A stretch of DNA of 32,884 nucleotides, from NCBI GenBank assembly GCA_003136655.1, contig PLFC01000020.1, positions 20,460-53,343 on the forward strand, written 5' to 3'. The notes below the pieces were generated by a model. It had not been told where the DNA came from and searched no databases. It saw nothing but the letters and a program-made list of their open reading frames with translations. A program made the translations under genes and the position numbers. Source of the stretch: Vulcanimicrobiota bacterium. Its GTDB lineage: Bacteria > Vulcanimicrobiota > Vulcanimicrobiia > Vulcanimicrobiales > Vulcanimicrobiaceae. Each line of letters begins with the position of its first letter. Positions within the stretch are counted from its first letter, which is position 1. This document shows, piece after piece, positions 7,818 to 15,780 of this stretch.

Positions 7818-8564
7818 GTGAAGAAACTCGTCGCATTCGATCTCGACGGCACCTTGGCCGAAAGCAAGTCCGCAATCGACGCGGAGATGTCCGGACTGCT
7901 GGGAGGCCTGCTGCGACTCCTCAAGGTCGCGGTCATCTCGGGTGGCGACCTGGCTCAGTTCCAGACCCAATTGATCGCCAACCTTCCCCAAGGCGCACCG
8001 CTCGAGAACCTCAGCATGCTGCCGACGTGCGGCACCAAGTTCTTGCGCTATGCCGACGGGGCGTGGCACGAACTCTATTCCGAGAATCTTTCGGTCGCGC
8101 AAAAGCAGAAGATCACCGCCGCATTGGAAAGTGCGGTCGCGGCATCGGGCTTCGGGGCGCAAAAGGTATGGGGCGAAGTGATCGAGGATCGCGAGAGCCA
8201 GATCACCTACTCCGCGCTCGGTCAGCAGGCGCCGCTCGATGCGAAGAAGACGTGGGATCCCGATTTCGCCAAGCGCCACAAGATCAAGGAACTCTTGGAC
8301 GTGTCGCTGCCCGAATTCTCGGTACGTCTGGGCGGCTCGACATCGATCGACGTGACCCTGCCCGGTATCGACAAGGCTTACGGCATCGGCAAGTTGCGCG
8401 ACATCCTGGGCATTGCCACGACCGACATGATCTACGTCGGCGACGCGCTCTTTCCCGGGGGCAACGATTATCCCGCGCGCGGCACCGGCGCGGCGTGCAT
8501 CCAGGTCCGGGACCCGAACGAAAGCAAGCGGGTGATCGAAGCGATCACCGCCTGCTTTTCGTAG
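7818..8564 (+). CDS. HAD-IIB phosphatase, phosphomannomutase-like
   Basis: 248 aa. The start is taken as GTG 7818 (MKKLVAFDLDGTL), which places motif I where HAD proteins usually have it. TTG 7800 is an in-frame alternative and neither has a good ribosome binding site. Motif I is D8-x-D10-G-T. Motif II may be the SGGD near residue 44. The C-terminal metal motif reads VGDALFPGGNDYPARG, close to the GD-x-T-x-x-GGND motif of eukaryotic-type alpha-phosphomannomutases. The cap in the middle is of the IIB kind. A sugar-phosphate phosphatase or mutase is likely; the substrate cannot be read from the sequence. It converges with the hemerythrin gene, six bases away. Confidence 0.82.
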   Translation: MKKLVAFDLDGTLAESKSAIDAEMSGLLGGLLRLLKVAVISGGDLAQFQTQLIANLPQGAPLENLSMLPTCGTKFLRYADGAWHELYSENLSVAQKQKITAALESAVAASGFGAQKVWGEVIEDRESQITYSALGQQAPLDAKKTWDPDFAKRHKIKELLDVSLPEFSVRLGGSTSIDVTLPGIDKAYGIGKLRDILGIATTDMIYVGDALFPGGNDYPARGTGAACIQVRDPNESKRVIEAITACFS

Positions 8565-8570
8565 TCGGCT

Positions 8571-9047
8571 CTATACTGCCGAGGACGCGGTCAGCGAGCT
8601 TCGGAACTTCACGATGTCGTTCGCGAGTTGGCTCAGCACCCGCGGGCCGGCCGACTCCAACAACGGAAATGCCTGACGTTCCTCGACCTGCACGTGTTCG
8701 AGAATTGCGTTGGTCAATTCTTCGACGCCGGCTTGAAAAGCCGCTTCGTCGTCGCGTGCGCGCGCTTGCGACAGCGAGAACACGAGGATGTCGGCTTCCG
8801 CGGTTTCGTGAAACAGTTCCAGGGCCTGATCGCGGTCGCCGGCGATCTTCGCGAGCGCCGGATAGACGATGTTCTCCTCGATCGCGTTGTGCAGCGAGAG
8901 CAGTTTCTTGAGGGATTCAAAGTGCGCCGAACTATCGGCCGGGGTCGTGCCGTTGAGTTCTTGCAGCATGCGGCGGATGATGCGGTGGTCGTTCTTGAGC
9001 CACTCGATGGGGTCCGCGTTGGTCAAATCTTCGGTCGTGACGCTCAT
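8571..9047 (-). CDS. Hemerythrin HHE-domain protein
   Basis: 158 aa starting at ATG 9047 (MSVTTEDLTNADPIEW). The frame extends upstream but that part is basic and unlike the family. Histidine and glutamate ligands are spaced as in a four-helix hemerythrin bundle: KNDHRIIRRML, LHNAIEENIVYPAL, LFHETAEAD and EHVQVEERQAFPLL. Such domains bind a non-haem di-iron centre and act in oxygen, nitric oxide or iron handling in the cytoplasm. No signal peptide is present. It lies 56 bases downstream of the kumamolisin-like peptidase on the same strand and could be co-transcribed with it, although no functional link is known. Confidence 0.88.
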   Translation of the reverse strand: MSVTTEDLTNADPIEWLKNDHRIIRRMLQELNGTTPADSSAHFESLKKLLSLHNAIEENIVYPALAKIAGDRDQALELFHETAEADILVFSLSQARARDDEAAFQAGVEELTNAILEHVQVEERQAFPLLESAGPRVLSQLANDIVKFRSSLTASSAV

Positions 9048-9103
9048 GGCCGGTTCGTACCCACGCCGGTGCGTCGCCGATTGACGCTTGCCCGTTTGGC
9101 GCG

Positions 9104-10783
9104 TTACGGCTTGGCCGTGACCGGCGTCTGCGTTGCGGGTGCCGGCGCCGCTTTGAGCCCGGCTTGGAGCGCGGTACCCTTGATGCTGCCCAATCCGGTG
9201 ACGGCGTCCCAACCTGCGCCGACCGCATAGCCCGTCACGCCGTTGTACGAGTTGTTCGCCGGTCCCGGCGGGCTGACGATGTCGCTGAAGGCTTGCGCCG
9301 CGAGCGCGTACAGGATCGGATTGATGAAGCCGAAGGCGCGACCCAGGTTGGCGTTGACGATCGCGAGCAGGCCCGCGTAGAGCGGCGCGACCGCACTCGT
9401 TCCGCCGACGGGCCCGGACTGCCCGTTGATGAATTGCGGATAGCCGCTATCTTCGTTAGCGTTGCCTGCGAGGTCGGGAATGCCGCGTCCGGCCGCCTTC
9501 GTTCCGTTTGCGACGGGCAGCGTAAGACTGCTTTGATAGCTCGGCACCGGATAGCGCGCGCTGATGCCGCCGCCCGACGCCCCGCCGGTTCCGCCGTTGT
9601 TCCAAGCGTATTCGTCGAACGAAGCGCCGGCGATGTTTCCCACCGTGGTGCCGCCGCAGGCGATGACCCAGGGTTCGGTCGCGGGATAACTCGCTTGGGC
9701 TTGCGTCGTGCTCTCGATGAACGCACCGGAGTCGCCCGACGAGACGAGCACGGTGATGCCCAGGTTTGCCGCGTCTTGGAAGAGCTGATCGAGTTGCGCG
9801 TATTCGGCGGCGGAGAATGCCGCCGCGGCTTCGTCGTCGGGTCCCCAGCCGTAACTGATCGAAACGATCGTCGGCTGCGGATCGCCGGCGCCCGGATGAA
9901 ACATGAGCTGCAATGCGTGAATGATGTTCTGCGCATCGCCGCCCGTAAAATACACCGCGAGTTCGGCACCCTGTGCGATCGCGCCGGCGACGGTGATGTC
10001 GAGCCCGGTTTCGCCGTCCGACTTTCCGGAGTTGGTCACGCCGTCGACGGAGACGTCGACCGGTTTGGGCACCTTGAGGTTGCCGCCGAATGCGGCGATC
10101 GAGTCGGCGAGATCTTGCGTGGTGTATCCCGCCGGGCCGTCGCCGGTCTCCATCTCATAGATGCCGATGGTCTGCCCCGCGCCGTCGCCGGGCGGAAAGT
10201 CATACAGGGCCGCGATCTGCTGCGGGGTGACCGGCGCGGTATTCGGTGGATTGGTCGTTTCCGGGCTCGCGCTCACCTTCTTGCGTTTGGCCGCGTAGTG
10301 TTGCGCGGGCACCTTGCGGTTATCCAAGCCGAACACCGCCTCGACGACGCCCGCCATGCCGGCGGGCATCGAAAGTGCGCCGGCGTATCCGCGATATTTC
10401 CCGCGCGGCGACCTATAGTCGTGCAAAGCCACGCCGAAGGCCGCGTTCAGGGAGGCCACCGTCCCGTTTACGACAACCGAGCGGCGTGCCACGTCGCTTT
10501 CCACGACGGTCAGGCCGTGGCCGCGAGCGAAAGCCTCGACCTGGGCGATGTCGGCGGGATCGGCGCCGTTTTGTGCCGCGAAGTCTGCGCGCGAAAACGG
10601 TTCGGGGTGCTCGCCGGGGCGACCGCTGAAGTCGGTGAGTTCGAGTAATTTCGAACCCGCGCGCCGGCGTACGACCAGCGTCACGGTGCCGGACTCGGCC
10701 GGATCGCTCGCACCGAGCAGCGCGTGATCCGCCGGGTGCGCGTGTTCGCTTCCTTCGAGAAGACGATACCCTGGCAGAGCCAT
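9104..10783 (-). CDS. Kumamolisin-like S53 peptidase
   Basis: 559 aa starting at ATG 10783 with GGAGG six to eight bases upstream. There is no classical signal peptide, as in several kumamolisins. Residues 1-160 are the activation domain (VTLVVRRRAG, FGVALHDYRSPRGKYRGY). From about 185 (VTPQQIAALYDFP) comes the catalytic domain with E258 and D262 in DGETGLDI, oxyanion D351 in SSGDSG and nucleophile S463 in GGTSAVAP. Calcium-site residues are present (FSDIVS, AGWDAVTG). After the domain comes an Ala/Pro/Thr-rich tail of about 15 residues. The predicted activity is an acid endopeptidase that processes itself. A good promoter lies upstream (10837-10865). It is only distantly related to the other two S53 proteins here. 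Confidence 0.94.
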   Translation of the reverse strand: MALPGYRLLEGSEHAHPADHALLGASDPAESGTVTLVVRRRAGSKLLELTDFSGRPGEHPEPFSRADFAAQNGADPADIAQVEAFARGHGLTVVESDVARRSVVVNGTVASLNAAFGVALHDYRSPRGKYRGYAGALSMPAGMAGVVEAVFGLDNRKVPAQHYAAKRKKVSASPETTNPPNTAPVTPQQIAALYDFPPGDGAGQTIGIYEMETGDGPAGYTTQDLADSIAAFGGNLKVPKPVDVSVDGVTNSGKSDGETGLDITVAGAIAQGAELAVYFTGGDAQNIIHALQLMFHPGAGDPQPTIVSISYGWGPDDEAAAAFSAAEYAQLDQLFQDAANLGITVLVSSGDSGAFIESTTQAQASYPATEPWVIACGGTTVGNIAGASFDEYAWNNGGTGGASGGGISARYPVPSYQSSLTLPVANGTKAAGRGIPDLAGNANEDSGYPQFINGQSGPVGGTSAVAPLYAGLLAIVNANLGRAFGFINPILYALAAQAFSDIVSPPGPANNSYNGVTGYAVGAGWDAVTGLGSIKGTALQAGLKAAPAPATQTPVTAKP

Positions 10784-10836
10784 TGTCGGTTCCTCCGTGA
10801 CGGACCAAAACCAGAAATGCGTTTAGCCGGACTCCG

Positions 10837-10865
10837 ATGGTACGTCGGCTCTCGCCGAGCGTCAA
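10837..10865 (-). promoter_or_regulatory. Sigma70-type promoter for the kumamolisin-like gene
   Basis: On the minus strand TTGACG (10860-10865) is followed by exactly 17 bases and TACCAT (10837-10842). A start site near 10830 would give a leader of about 47 bases ending in GGAGG. The spacer contains the inverted repeat TCGGC-GAGA-GCCGA, a possible repressor site. Confidence 0.6.
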
Positions 10866-10912
10866 GTGACCCGGCAAGGAGGCAAGCGCCGGGTACAGAA
10901 GCGCAGCGCTTC

Positions 10913-11773
10913 ATGCTCGCGCTTTTGCTCGCCGTCCTCCTGGCCGATGCGTCGCCCAGCCCGACGCCTTCACCCTCGCCCTCGCCGACGGCAGAACCGC
11001 TCGACGTGAATTCGCGCCCGGAAAATAACGACAACGCGCCGATCCACCTGTATCGCACCGCGCTGAGCAACGCGAGTTCGTTTCGTTACTACCAGTGCAT
11101 CTCGTTTCGCAACGTCTCGACGAAAGTGGCGACCGACGTCGACCTCCGCTTCGTCGTGACGAACCGTCGCGGCGAGACCGAAGCCGATTGGAATCAGTTG
11201 GATAAGGGCACGTTCACGCCCCCGACCAACATCGACAATCATTGCTGGTACGGCAAGCTCTGGCCGGCGCGCGTCGTGCGCCGGATGACCGACCAGAGCG
11301 TGCGCATCGAGCGCGTCGTGTTCGCCGACGGATCCTCGTGGATTCCCGGCGGCGACTTCATGCGCGCCTACACGAACGAAGGCCAGCCGCTGCCGGCGCC
11401 GGTCGCGGTGGGCAACGGCGGCGGTTCGGGGAACGTGCCGCCCGCGCAATCGACCGCTCCGCTTTCGCAGCGGATCGGCTTCGGCGCGATCTACTACGAG
11501 CCGGGCAGCTTCGCTTCCGGCTCGGCCGTCGACCGGCCCACGGCCGACGCGGCGCGCGCCGACGCGCGCACGGCGTGCAACGCGCAGACCAACGGGCGGA
11601 ACGACTGTCTGCTCGGCATCGAATTTTCGAGCTCGCGGTGCGGTGCGCTCGGCGTGCTCGGCCAACAAGTAGAGTACGGCACCGGCGGCAACGAGCGCGA
11701 TGCGCGCGCCATGATCGCAGGCAAAATCCCCAACGGCCAGGTGATCACCGTGGCCTGTAACGCGGGGCGCTAG
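10913..11773 (+). CDS. Secreted protein with DUF4189-like C-terminal domain
   Basis: 286 aa from ATG 10913. The ribosome binding site is weak, as the nearest AAGGAGG is 30 bases away. The first 15 residues (MLALLLAVLLADASP) are a short signal sequence, followed by a Pro/Ser linker (SPSPTPSPSPSPT). Residues about 30-160 form a beta-rich domain with paired cysteines (YYQCISF, DNHCWYG). The last 90 residues (FGAIYYEPGSFASG, ARTACNAQ, NDCLLGIEFSSSRCGAL, VACNAGR) fit the cysteine-spaced pattern of DUF4189 proteins. Exported; the domain has no established activity. It diverges from the kumamolisin-like gene and converges with the 112-aa gene. Confidence 0.72.
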   Translation: MLALLLAVLLADASPSPTPSPSPSPTAEPLDVNSRPENNDNAPIHLYRTALSNASSFRYYQCISFRNVSTKVATDVDLRFVVTNRRGETEADWNQLDKGTFTPPTNIDNHCWYGKLWPARVVRRMTDQSVRIERVVFADGSSWIPGGDFMRAYTNEGQPLPAPVAVGNGGGSGNVPPAQSTAPLSQRIGFGAIYYEPGSFASGSAVDRPTADAARADARTACNAQTNGRNDCLLGIEFSSSRCGALGVLGQQVEYGTGGNERDARAMIAGKIPNGQVITVACNAGR

Positions 11774-11780
11774 CGACTCT

Positions 11781-12119
11781 TCAGTTGTCGGGCGGCCACG
11801 ACGCCGGGCCGATGTGCGACTTGAGCACGGCGACGGCGTGGAATGCGCGCACGCCGGGATTGCCGCGCACGTGCACCGGACGGCCTCTGGTCAAGAGCAC
11901 GACGTGCTGGAGCGCGCGCGCTTCGCGCAGGTCGACGTCGAGCGTCCGTCCCGTGCGCAATTGCAGGCTCAGCGTGTCCCCGCGGACGCCCAAGACCGTG
12001 CCGTAGACGTCGTGCGCGGGCGGCGCGACCTCATCCGGGCCTTCTTGCGCGATGCCGGTACCCGCCGCGGCGGCGAAAACGAGCGCGGCCAAAGCCGCGC
12101 TAGAAACGAGACGGCGCAT
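11781..12119 (-). CDS. Small exported protein, overlapping the PQQ-like gene
   Basis: 112 aa from ATG 12119, or 113 aa if the preceding GTG is used. The stop of the upstream beta-propeller gene (TGA, 12119-12121) shares a base with this ATG, so translation is probably coupled. A signal peptide (MRRLVSSAALAALVFAAAAG, then GIAQE) is followed by a beta-rich region, VYGTVLGVRGDTLSLQLRTG and LDVDLREA. This resembles the small OB-like barrel of DUF5666-type exported proteins. Function unknown; it may work with the propeller protein in the periplasm. Confidence 0.72.
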   Translation of the reverse strand: MRRLVSSAALAALVFAAAAGTGIAQEGPDEVAPPAHDVYGTVLGVRGDTLSLQLRTGRTLDVDLREARALQHVVLLTRGRPVHVRGNPGVRAFHAVAVLKSHIGPASWPPDN

Positions 12120-13768
12120 CACTTTCTCTTCCCCTTTGCGCGGCTGCCCTGGTCGAGCAATCCGAAGATCTGCAGCGTCGAGTTAGCGGCGACGTAGACG
12201 CGCCCGCCCGCGACCGTGGGCACGAGGTCGGCGTTGCTGTTGACCGCATGCCGCCACGTTCCGGCTTGCGCGCTGAAAAGCGGCCGGCTCAGGTTGGTCG
12301 GGTCGAAGGCCCAGAGGGTGACGGGCGTGCCGGGGGGACCGTCTTGCGACGACTGCGGACGCTGAACGAACCACACCACCGCGCTGCCTGCGGTCGTTCC
12401 GTTCGACGAGATGACGGGTAACGTGCCGCCGTCGTCGGGATAGCCGCCGACGTACCCGGAACCCGTCGAACCCTGCTGCACGAGCTTCGGCGGGCTCGTC
12501 TGGAGGAGCCAGACGGTGACGCCGTTGCCGCCGCCGGTTACGATGCGCGGGTTGCCGTCGCTGCCTACGTAGTACGCGGGACCGCACCAACAACTGCCTT
12601 CGTTTTCGGTATCGAGCACCTCGTTGGTTTTCTTGTGGAAGCCGCCGAGATTGTCGCGGTCGAGCAGAAAGACGCGCCCATCCTTGCCCCCGGCGATGGC
12701 CAGATGCGGATAGGAACCGCTCTGCGCCGGCACCACGAGCGTGCCGCCCGAACCGAGGTCGACGTCGCCTTGGTCGAGGCTAAAGTAGTCCGAGACCGTG
12801 AAACTCTGCAGCAGCGTCGAGAGGTCGGGCGAAAGCGCCAGCACGCTATCGGGATAGTTGACGTTCTTCGCGTAGCTGGCTTTGCTGCCGTTGCTGTTGC
12901 CCGTGGTGAAGAAGATGTTGCCGTTCTCGTCGGTCGCGGGACCGTAACCCGACTGCCAGATCGAGGACAGGTAGAACGGCGAGTACTTCTCTATCTTCTT
13001 GTTGGTCAGCACGGCGTCGGCGGGCGCGAGCGTCTGCGCGTTGTACGCCAGCATCGTGCCGCGCGAGATGGCGGGCACGGCGTCGCCGGTGCTGCCGAAG
13101 GCGACGTAGATGTTGCCGTTGGCTTCCAGCAACGCCGGGCGGTTGAGCTGGTGCTGGGCTTGGAAGATCCAGTCTTTGTGCTTGTTGAGTTGCTCGGTCG
13201 CCCCGATCTGCACCGGCGTAACGCTGTCCGAACCGTTGCCGAGCGAGATCGAATGCAGCGCGAACGTGTCGCTATAGTTGTCGTAGGTGTCGGCCACGAC
13301 GAACATCACGCCGAGGGTGCGATCGATGACGGGCGTGCTGAGGATGCCCATGATCGGGTAGACGTTGTCGTCGTTGTCCTTGTACGTGTAGGGTACGGAG
13401 GCACCGAAGTTGCGCGACCAGAGCGTCGCGCCCGACTTTGCGTCGAGCGCGTAGACGGTGTTGTTCTCGGTGGCGACGTAGACCACGTCGTGGGTGCCCG
13501 AACCGTCGATCGCCTGGCCGAATACGACCAGCGGCTCCGCATCGACGCGCGCGTCCAGCGTCACCGTCGTTTGCAAACCGAACGTGGACGGTCCGACGTT
13601 GGCCGGAGTGAGCGTCGTCTCGGCCGGAAACCAGCCGGTGCGATAGGTATCGTTGTGATATGTCAACACGTCCTGGGCCGAGGCCCGGCAGGCGACCGGT
13701 GCGAGCGCCGCGGCGAGCGCGATGCCGGCGGCGAGAGTCGACCGGTGCGAGCGAGCAACGAATACCAA
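12119..13768 (-). CDS. Secreted PQQ-like beta-propeller protein
   Basis: 549 aa from TTG 13768, chosen because GGAGG lies six bases upstream and no better start exists. A signal peptide ends at ASAQ near residue 32. The mature protein has repeated propeller blades: VVYVATENNTVYALDAKSGATLW, GNIYVAFGS, GNIFFTTGNSNG, HLAIAGGKDGRVFLLDR and GRVYVAANSTLQIFGL. The VYALDAKSG-x-x-LW element is typical of PQQ-type quinoprotein repeats. I do not see the calcium and PQQ ligand set or the Cys-Cys ring of true alcohol dehydrogenases, so it may be a structural or binding propeller. First gene of a two-gene unit with the 112-aa exported protein. Confidence 0.85.
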   Translation of the reverse strand: MVFVARSHRSTLAAGIALAAALAPVACRASAQDVLTYHNDTYRTGWFPAETTLTPANVGPSTFGLQTTVTLDARVDAEPLVVFGQAIDGSGTHDVVYVATENNTVYALDAKSGATLWSRNFGASVPYTYKDNDDNVYPIMGILSTPVIDRTLGVMFVVADTYDNYSDTFALHSISLGNGSDSVTPVQIGATEQLNKHKDWIFQAQHQLNRPALLEANGNIYVAFGSTGDAVPAISRGTMLAYNAQTLAPADAVLTNKKIEKYSPFYLSSIWQSGYGPATDENGNIFFTTGNSNGSKASYAKNVNYPDSVLALSPDLSTLLQSFTVSDYFSLDQGDVDLGSGGTLVVPAQSGSYPHLAIAGGKDGRVFLLDRDNLGGFHKKTNEVLDTENEGSCWCGPAYYVGSDGNPRIVTGGGNGVTVWLLQTSPPKLVQQGSTGSGYVGGYPDDGGTLPVISSNGTTAGSAVVWFVQRPQSSQDGPPGTPVTLWAFDPTNLSRPLFSAQAGTWRHAVNSNADLVPTVAGGRVYVAANSTLQIFGLLDQGSRAKGKRK

Positions 13769-13881
13769 GAAGAACCTCCAGCAGGACGGCGCACCGGCGA
13801 CCGGCGCCCTGCGGCCTTGCTTTACGTCCGGTTCCGGTTCCTTCTGGTGGGGTACGATCGTGCGACCGCGAAGCCGCCACG

Positions 13882-14319
13882 ATGGAAATAACGGCGCTCA
13901 TCGGCAGCGAACTCGGCGTGTCACGCTGGATCGAGATGTCGCAGGAGCGCATCGACAGCTTCGCCGAGTGCACCGAGGACCGGCAGTGGATCCACGTCGA
14001 TCGCGAACGCGCGGCGCGTGGCCCCTTCGGCACCACGATCGCGCACGGCTACCTGACCTTGTCGCTGGTAGCGGGTACGCTCGCTGAAGTCGTTGGAGAC
14101 CGGCTCGGTTCGGCAATGGTGCTCAACTACGGCATCGATCGTTTGCGCTTCATCACACCCGTGCGTTCCGGCGCCCGCGTGCGCAATCGCGTCGTGCTGC
14201 AGTCGGTCGAGCCGAAAGGCGCGGGCAAGGTGCTCTATTCGATGGCCTGCACGATGGAGATCGAGGGCGACGATGCTCCGGCCCTGGTCGCAACCGTGCT
14301 CGGCTTGGCGGCGGGCTGA
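13882..14319 (+). CDS. MaoC-family dehydratase ((R)-hydratase-like)
   Basis: 145 aa from ATG 13882 (MEITALIGSELGVSRW). The frame is open upstream but that part is Arg-rich and unlike the family. The hydratase-2 motif is seen as D33-x4-H38 in TEDRQWIHVD, followed by GPFGTTIAHGYLTLSL, the hot-dog helix of MaoC proteins. The C-terminal half has the expected strands (VLNYGIDRLRFITPVRSGARVR). Members hydrate trans-2-enoyl-CoA in fatty-acid or PHA metabolism. The single-domain length matches the NodN/PhaJ branch. It diverges from the PQQ-like gene and converges on the SDR gene, 7 bases apart. Confidence 0.9.
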   Translation: MEITALIGSELGVSRWIEMSQERIDSFAECTEDRQWIHVDRERAARGPFGTTIAHGYLTLSLVAGTLAEVVGDRLGSAMVLNYGIDRLRFITPVRSGARVRNRVVLQSVEPKGAGKVLYSMACTMEIEGDDAPALVATVLGLAAG

Positions 14320-14326
14320 ATGTGTC

Positions 14327-15088
14327 TTACGCCGCGGTCAGGCCGCCGTCGATCACGAACTCGGCGCCGGTAACGAATTGCGACTCGTCGGAGGCGAGGT
14401 AGACCAAGAGGTCTGCGATCTCGCCCGGCGTGCCGAAGCGCCCGAGCGGCACGGTGGCCAGGAGCCGTTCTCGCGTACGCTGCGGATCGGCCGTGCCTTC
14501 GAGCATCGTATCGACCATCGGCGTCTCCACGAACGCTGGGTGCACGGAGTTGCAGCGGATGCCGTAGCGCTTGCGCGCGCAATGCAGCGCTACCGATTTG
14601 GTCAGCAGTCGCACGGCGCCCTTCGAGGCGTTGTATGCCGCGAGGTTATAACCGCCCACGAGTCCCGAGACCGAGGACAGGTTCACGATCGAACCGCCGT
14701 GCGCTTTCATCGCGCGCACCGCGTTGCGGCAACCGAAGAAGACGCCGTCGGCGTTGACCGCCATGACCCGTCGCCATTCGGCGGTCGTGCAGGTTTCGAT
14801 GTCGCCCACGGTGCCGATGCCCGCGCTATTGACGAGCACGTCGAGCCGGCCGAAGCGTTCGAGCGTCTCGTCGACGACGGCGGCCCAGCGCGTTTCGTCG
14901 GTGACGTCGAGTTGCGTCGCATGCAACGCCGGGTCGGCCGCCGTAGCGGTGCGTGCGGCGGCCGCATCGATATCCGCGATGACGACGACGGCACCGTGCT
15001 CCGCGAAGCGCCGCGCCGCGGCTAGACCGATGCCGCTGGCGCCGCCGGTGACGAGCGCGATCTTGCCCGCCAGTCTCTGTGCGTTCAT
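14327..15088 (-). CDS. SDR-family NAD(P)-dependent oxidoreductase
   Basis: 253 aa from ATG 15088. Classical short-chain dehydrogenase: cofactor motif TGGASGIG at 14-21, D39 after the second strand (favours NAD over NADP), NSAG at 87-90, and catalytic S139, Y152 and K156 (YNASK). The C-terminal PLGRFGTPGEIADLLVYLAS and FVTGAEFVIDGG are typical of 3-oxoacyl or cyclohexanol dehydrogenase-like members. The substrate is not readable. It lies 27 bases downstream of alkB on the same strand; that gap is almost entirely a hairpin and there is no ordinary ribosome binding site. Confidence 0.93.
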   Translation of the reverse strand: MNAQRLAGKIALVTGGASGIGLAAARRFAEHGAVVVIADIDAAAARTATAADPALHATQLDVTDETRWAAVVDETLERFGRLDVLVNSAGIGTVGDIETCTTAEWRRVMAVNADGVFFGCRNAVRAMKAHGGSIVNLSSVSGLVGGYNLAAYNASKGAVRLLTKSVALHCARKRYGIRCNSVHPAFVETPMVDTMLEGTADPQRTRERLLATVPLGRFGTPGEIADLLVYLASDESQFVTGAEFVIDGGLTAA

Positions 15089-15090
15089 GC

Positions 15091-15108
15091 CCGCCGCGTT
15101 CGCGGCGG
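15091..15108 (-). promoter_or_regulatory. Intercistronic GC hairpin directly before the SDR start codon
   Basis: CCGCCGCG-TT-CGCGGCGG has 8-base arms, effectively a 7-bp stem with a 4-base loop. It fills most of the alkB-SDR gap and ends two bases before the SDR ATG, where a Shine-Dalgarno would sit. There is no U-tract. It may protect the upstream mRNA or limit SDR translation. Confidence 0.4.
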
Positions 15109-15115
15109 CGGTAGG

Positions 15116-15703
15116 CTAGCCTGTCGGCCGGAGTCTGAACGCGAGCGAAATGCGAGCGTCGGCGTGGCCTCGCGTCTTGGGAATGCCGTGTTCCCAATGG
15201 CGCTGCGAGGCGCCCGCCATGAGCAAGACGCTCCCAGGCTCGAGCGCGACGTCGAAGGTTTGGCGCGGCAGCGCCTTGCTATGGATGCGCATGCGCCGGG
15301 TGCCGCCGAGGCTGATCAGCAGCACCGGTGAGCCGTCGATCAACTCCGCCGTATGATCGTTGTGCATCGCCACGCTATCGTTGCCGTCGCGGTACAGATT
15401 CAGGCCGGCGCTATTGAAGCGCACGCCCGCGAAACGCTCGGCGACGCGCTGCGCCGCGCGCAACGGTTGGGGCCAGACTGCGCCCGGTCCGAAGTGCGCG
15501 GTCAACCGCGGCACGTCGACGATGCGATCGTACATGGGCCGGCGCTCGTGTTGCCAGTCGATCGTGTCGCGGAGCAGTGCGAACCAGCCCGCGGCCGTTT
15601 CCGGCGCGACGATGCCCGGGGCATAGACGATCTTGCCGGACGCATCGTCGACCAGGGTGCGCGGGCCGCCGTCGAGCCCGAAGCCCAACTCCAACTGTTG
15701 CAT
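15116..15703 (-). CDS. alkB: AlkB-like 2-oxoglutarate/Fe(II) dioxygenase
   Basis: 195 aa from ATG 15703 (MQQLELGFGLDGG). Longer in-frame starts give an Arg-rich leader that only mirrors the opposite-strand gene. The Fe(II) triad is H114-x-D116 (MHNDHTAEL) with distal H172 (HWEHGIPK). The 2-oxoglutarate arginines are R184 and R190 (ARISLAFR, R-x5-R). FNSAGLNLYRDGNDSVAMH is the AlkB/ALKBH2-3 signature. The length fits small AlkB homologues. Family enzymes remove alkyl groups from DNA or RNA bases by oxidation. It is the first gene of a possible unit with the SDR. Exact substrate range is uncertain. Confidence 0.92.
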   Translation of the reverse strand: MQQLELGFGLDGGPRTLVDDASGKIVYAPGIVAPETAAGWFALLRDTIDWQHERRPMYDRIVDVPRLTAHFGPGAVWPQPLRAAQRVAERFAGVRFNSAGLNLYRDGNDSVAMHNDHTAELIDGSPVLLISLGGTRRMRIHSKALPRQTFDVALEPGSVLLMAGASQRHWEHGIPKTRGHADARISLAFRLRPTG

Positions 15704-15780
15704 GCCCGATGCAAGACCGGACCGGGGGCGCCGGAGGTTTCGCGGCATGCGTCGGGCGGGCCGGCCTGGAAACAGCCTGC

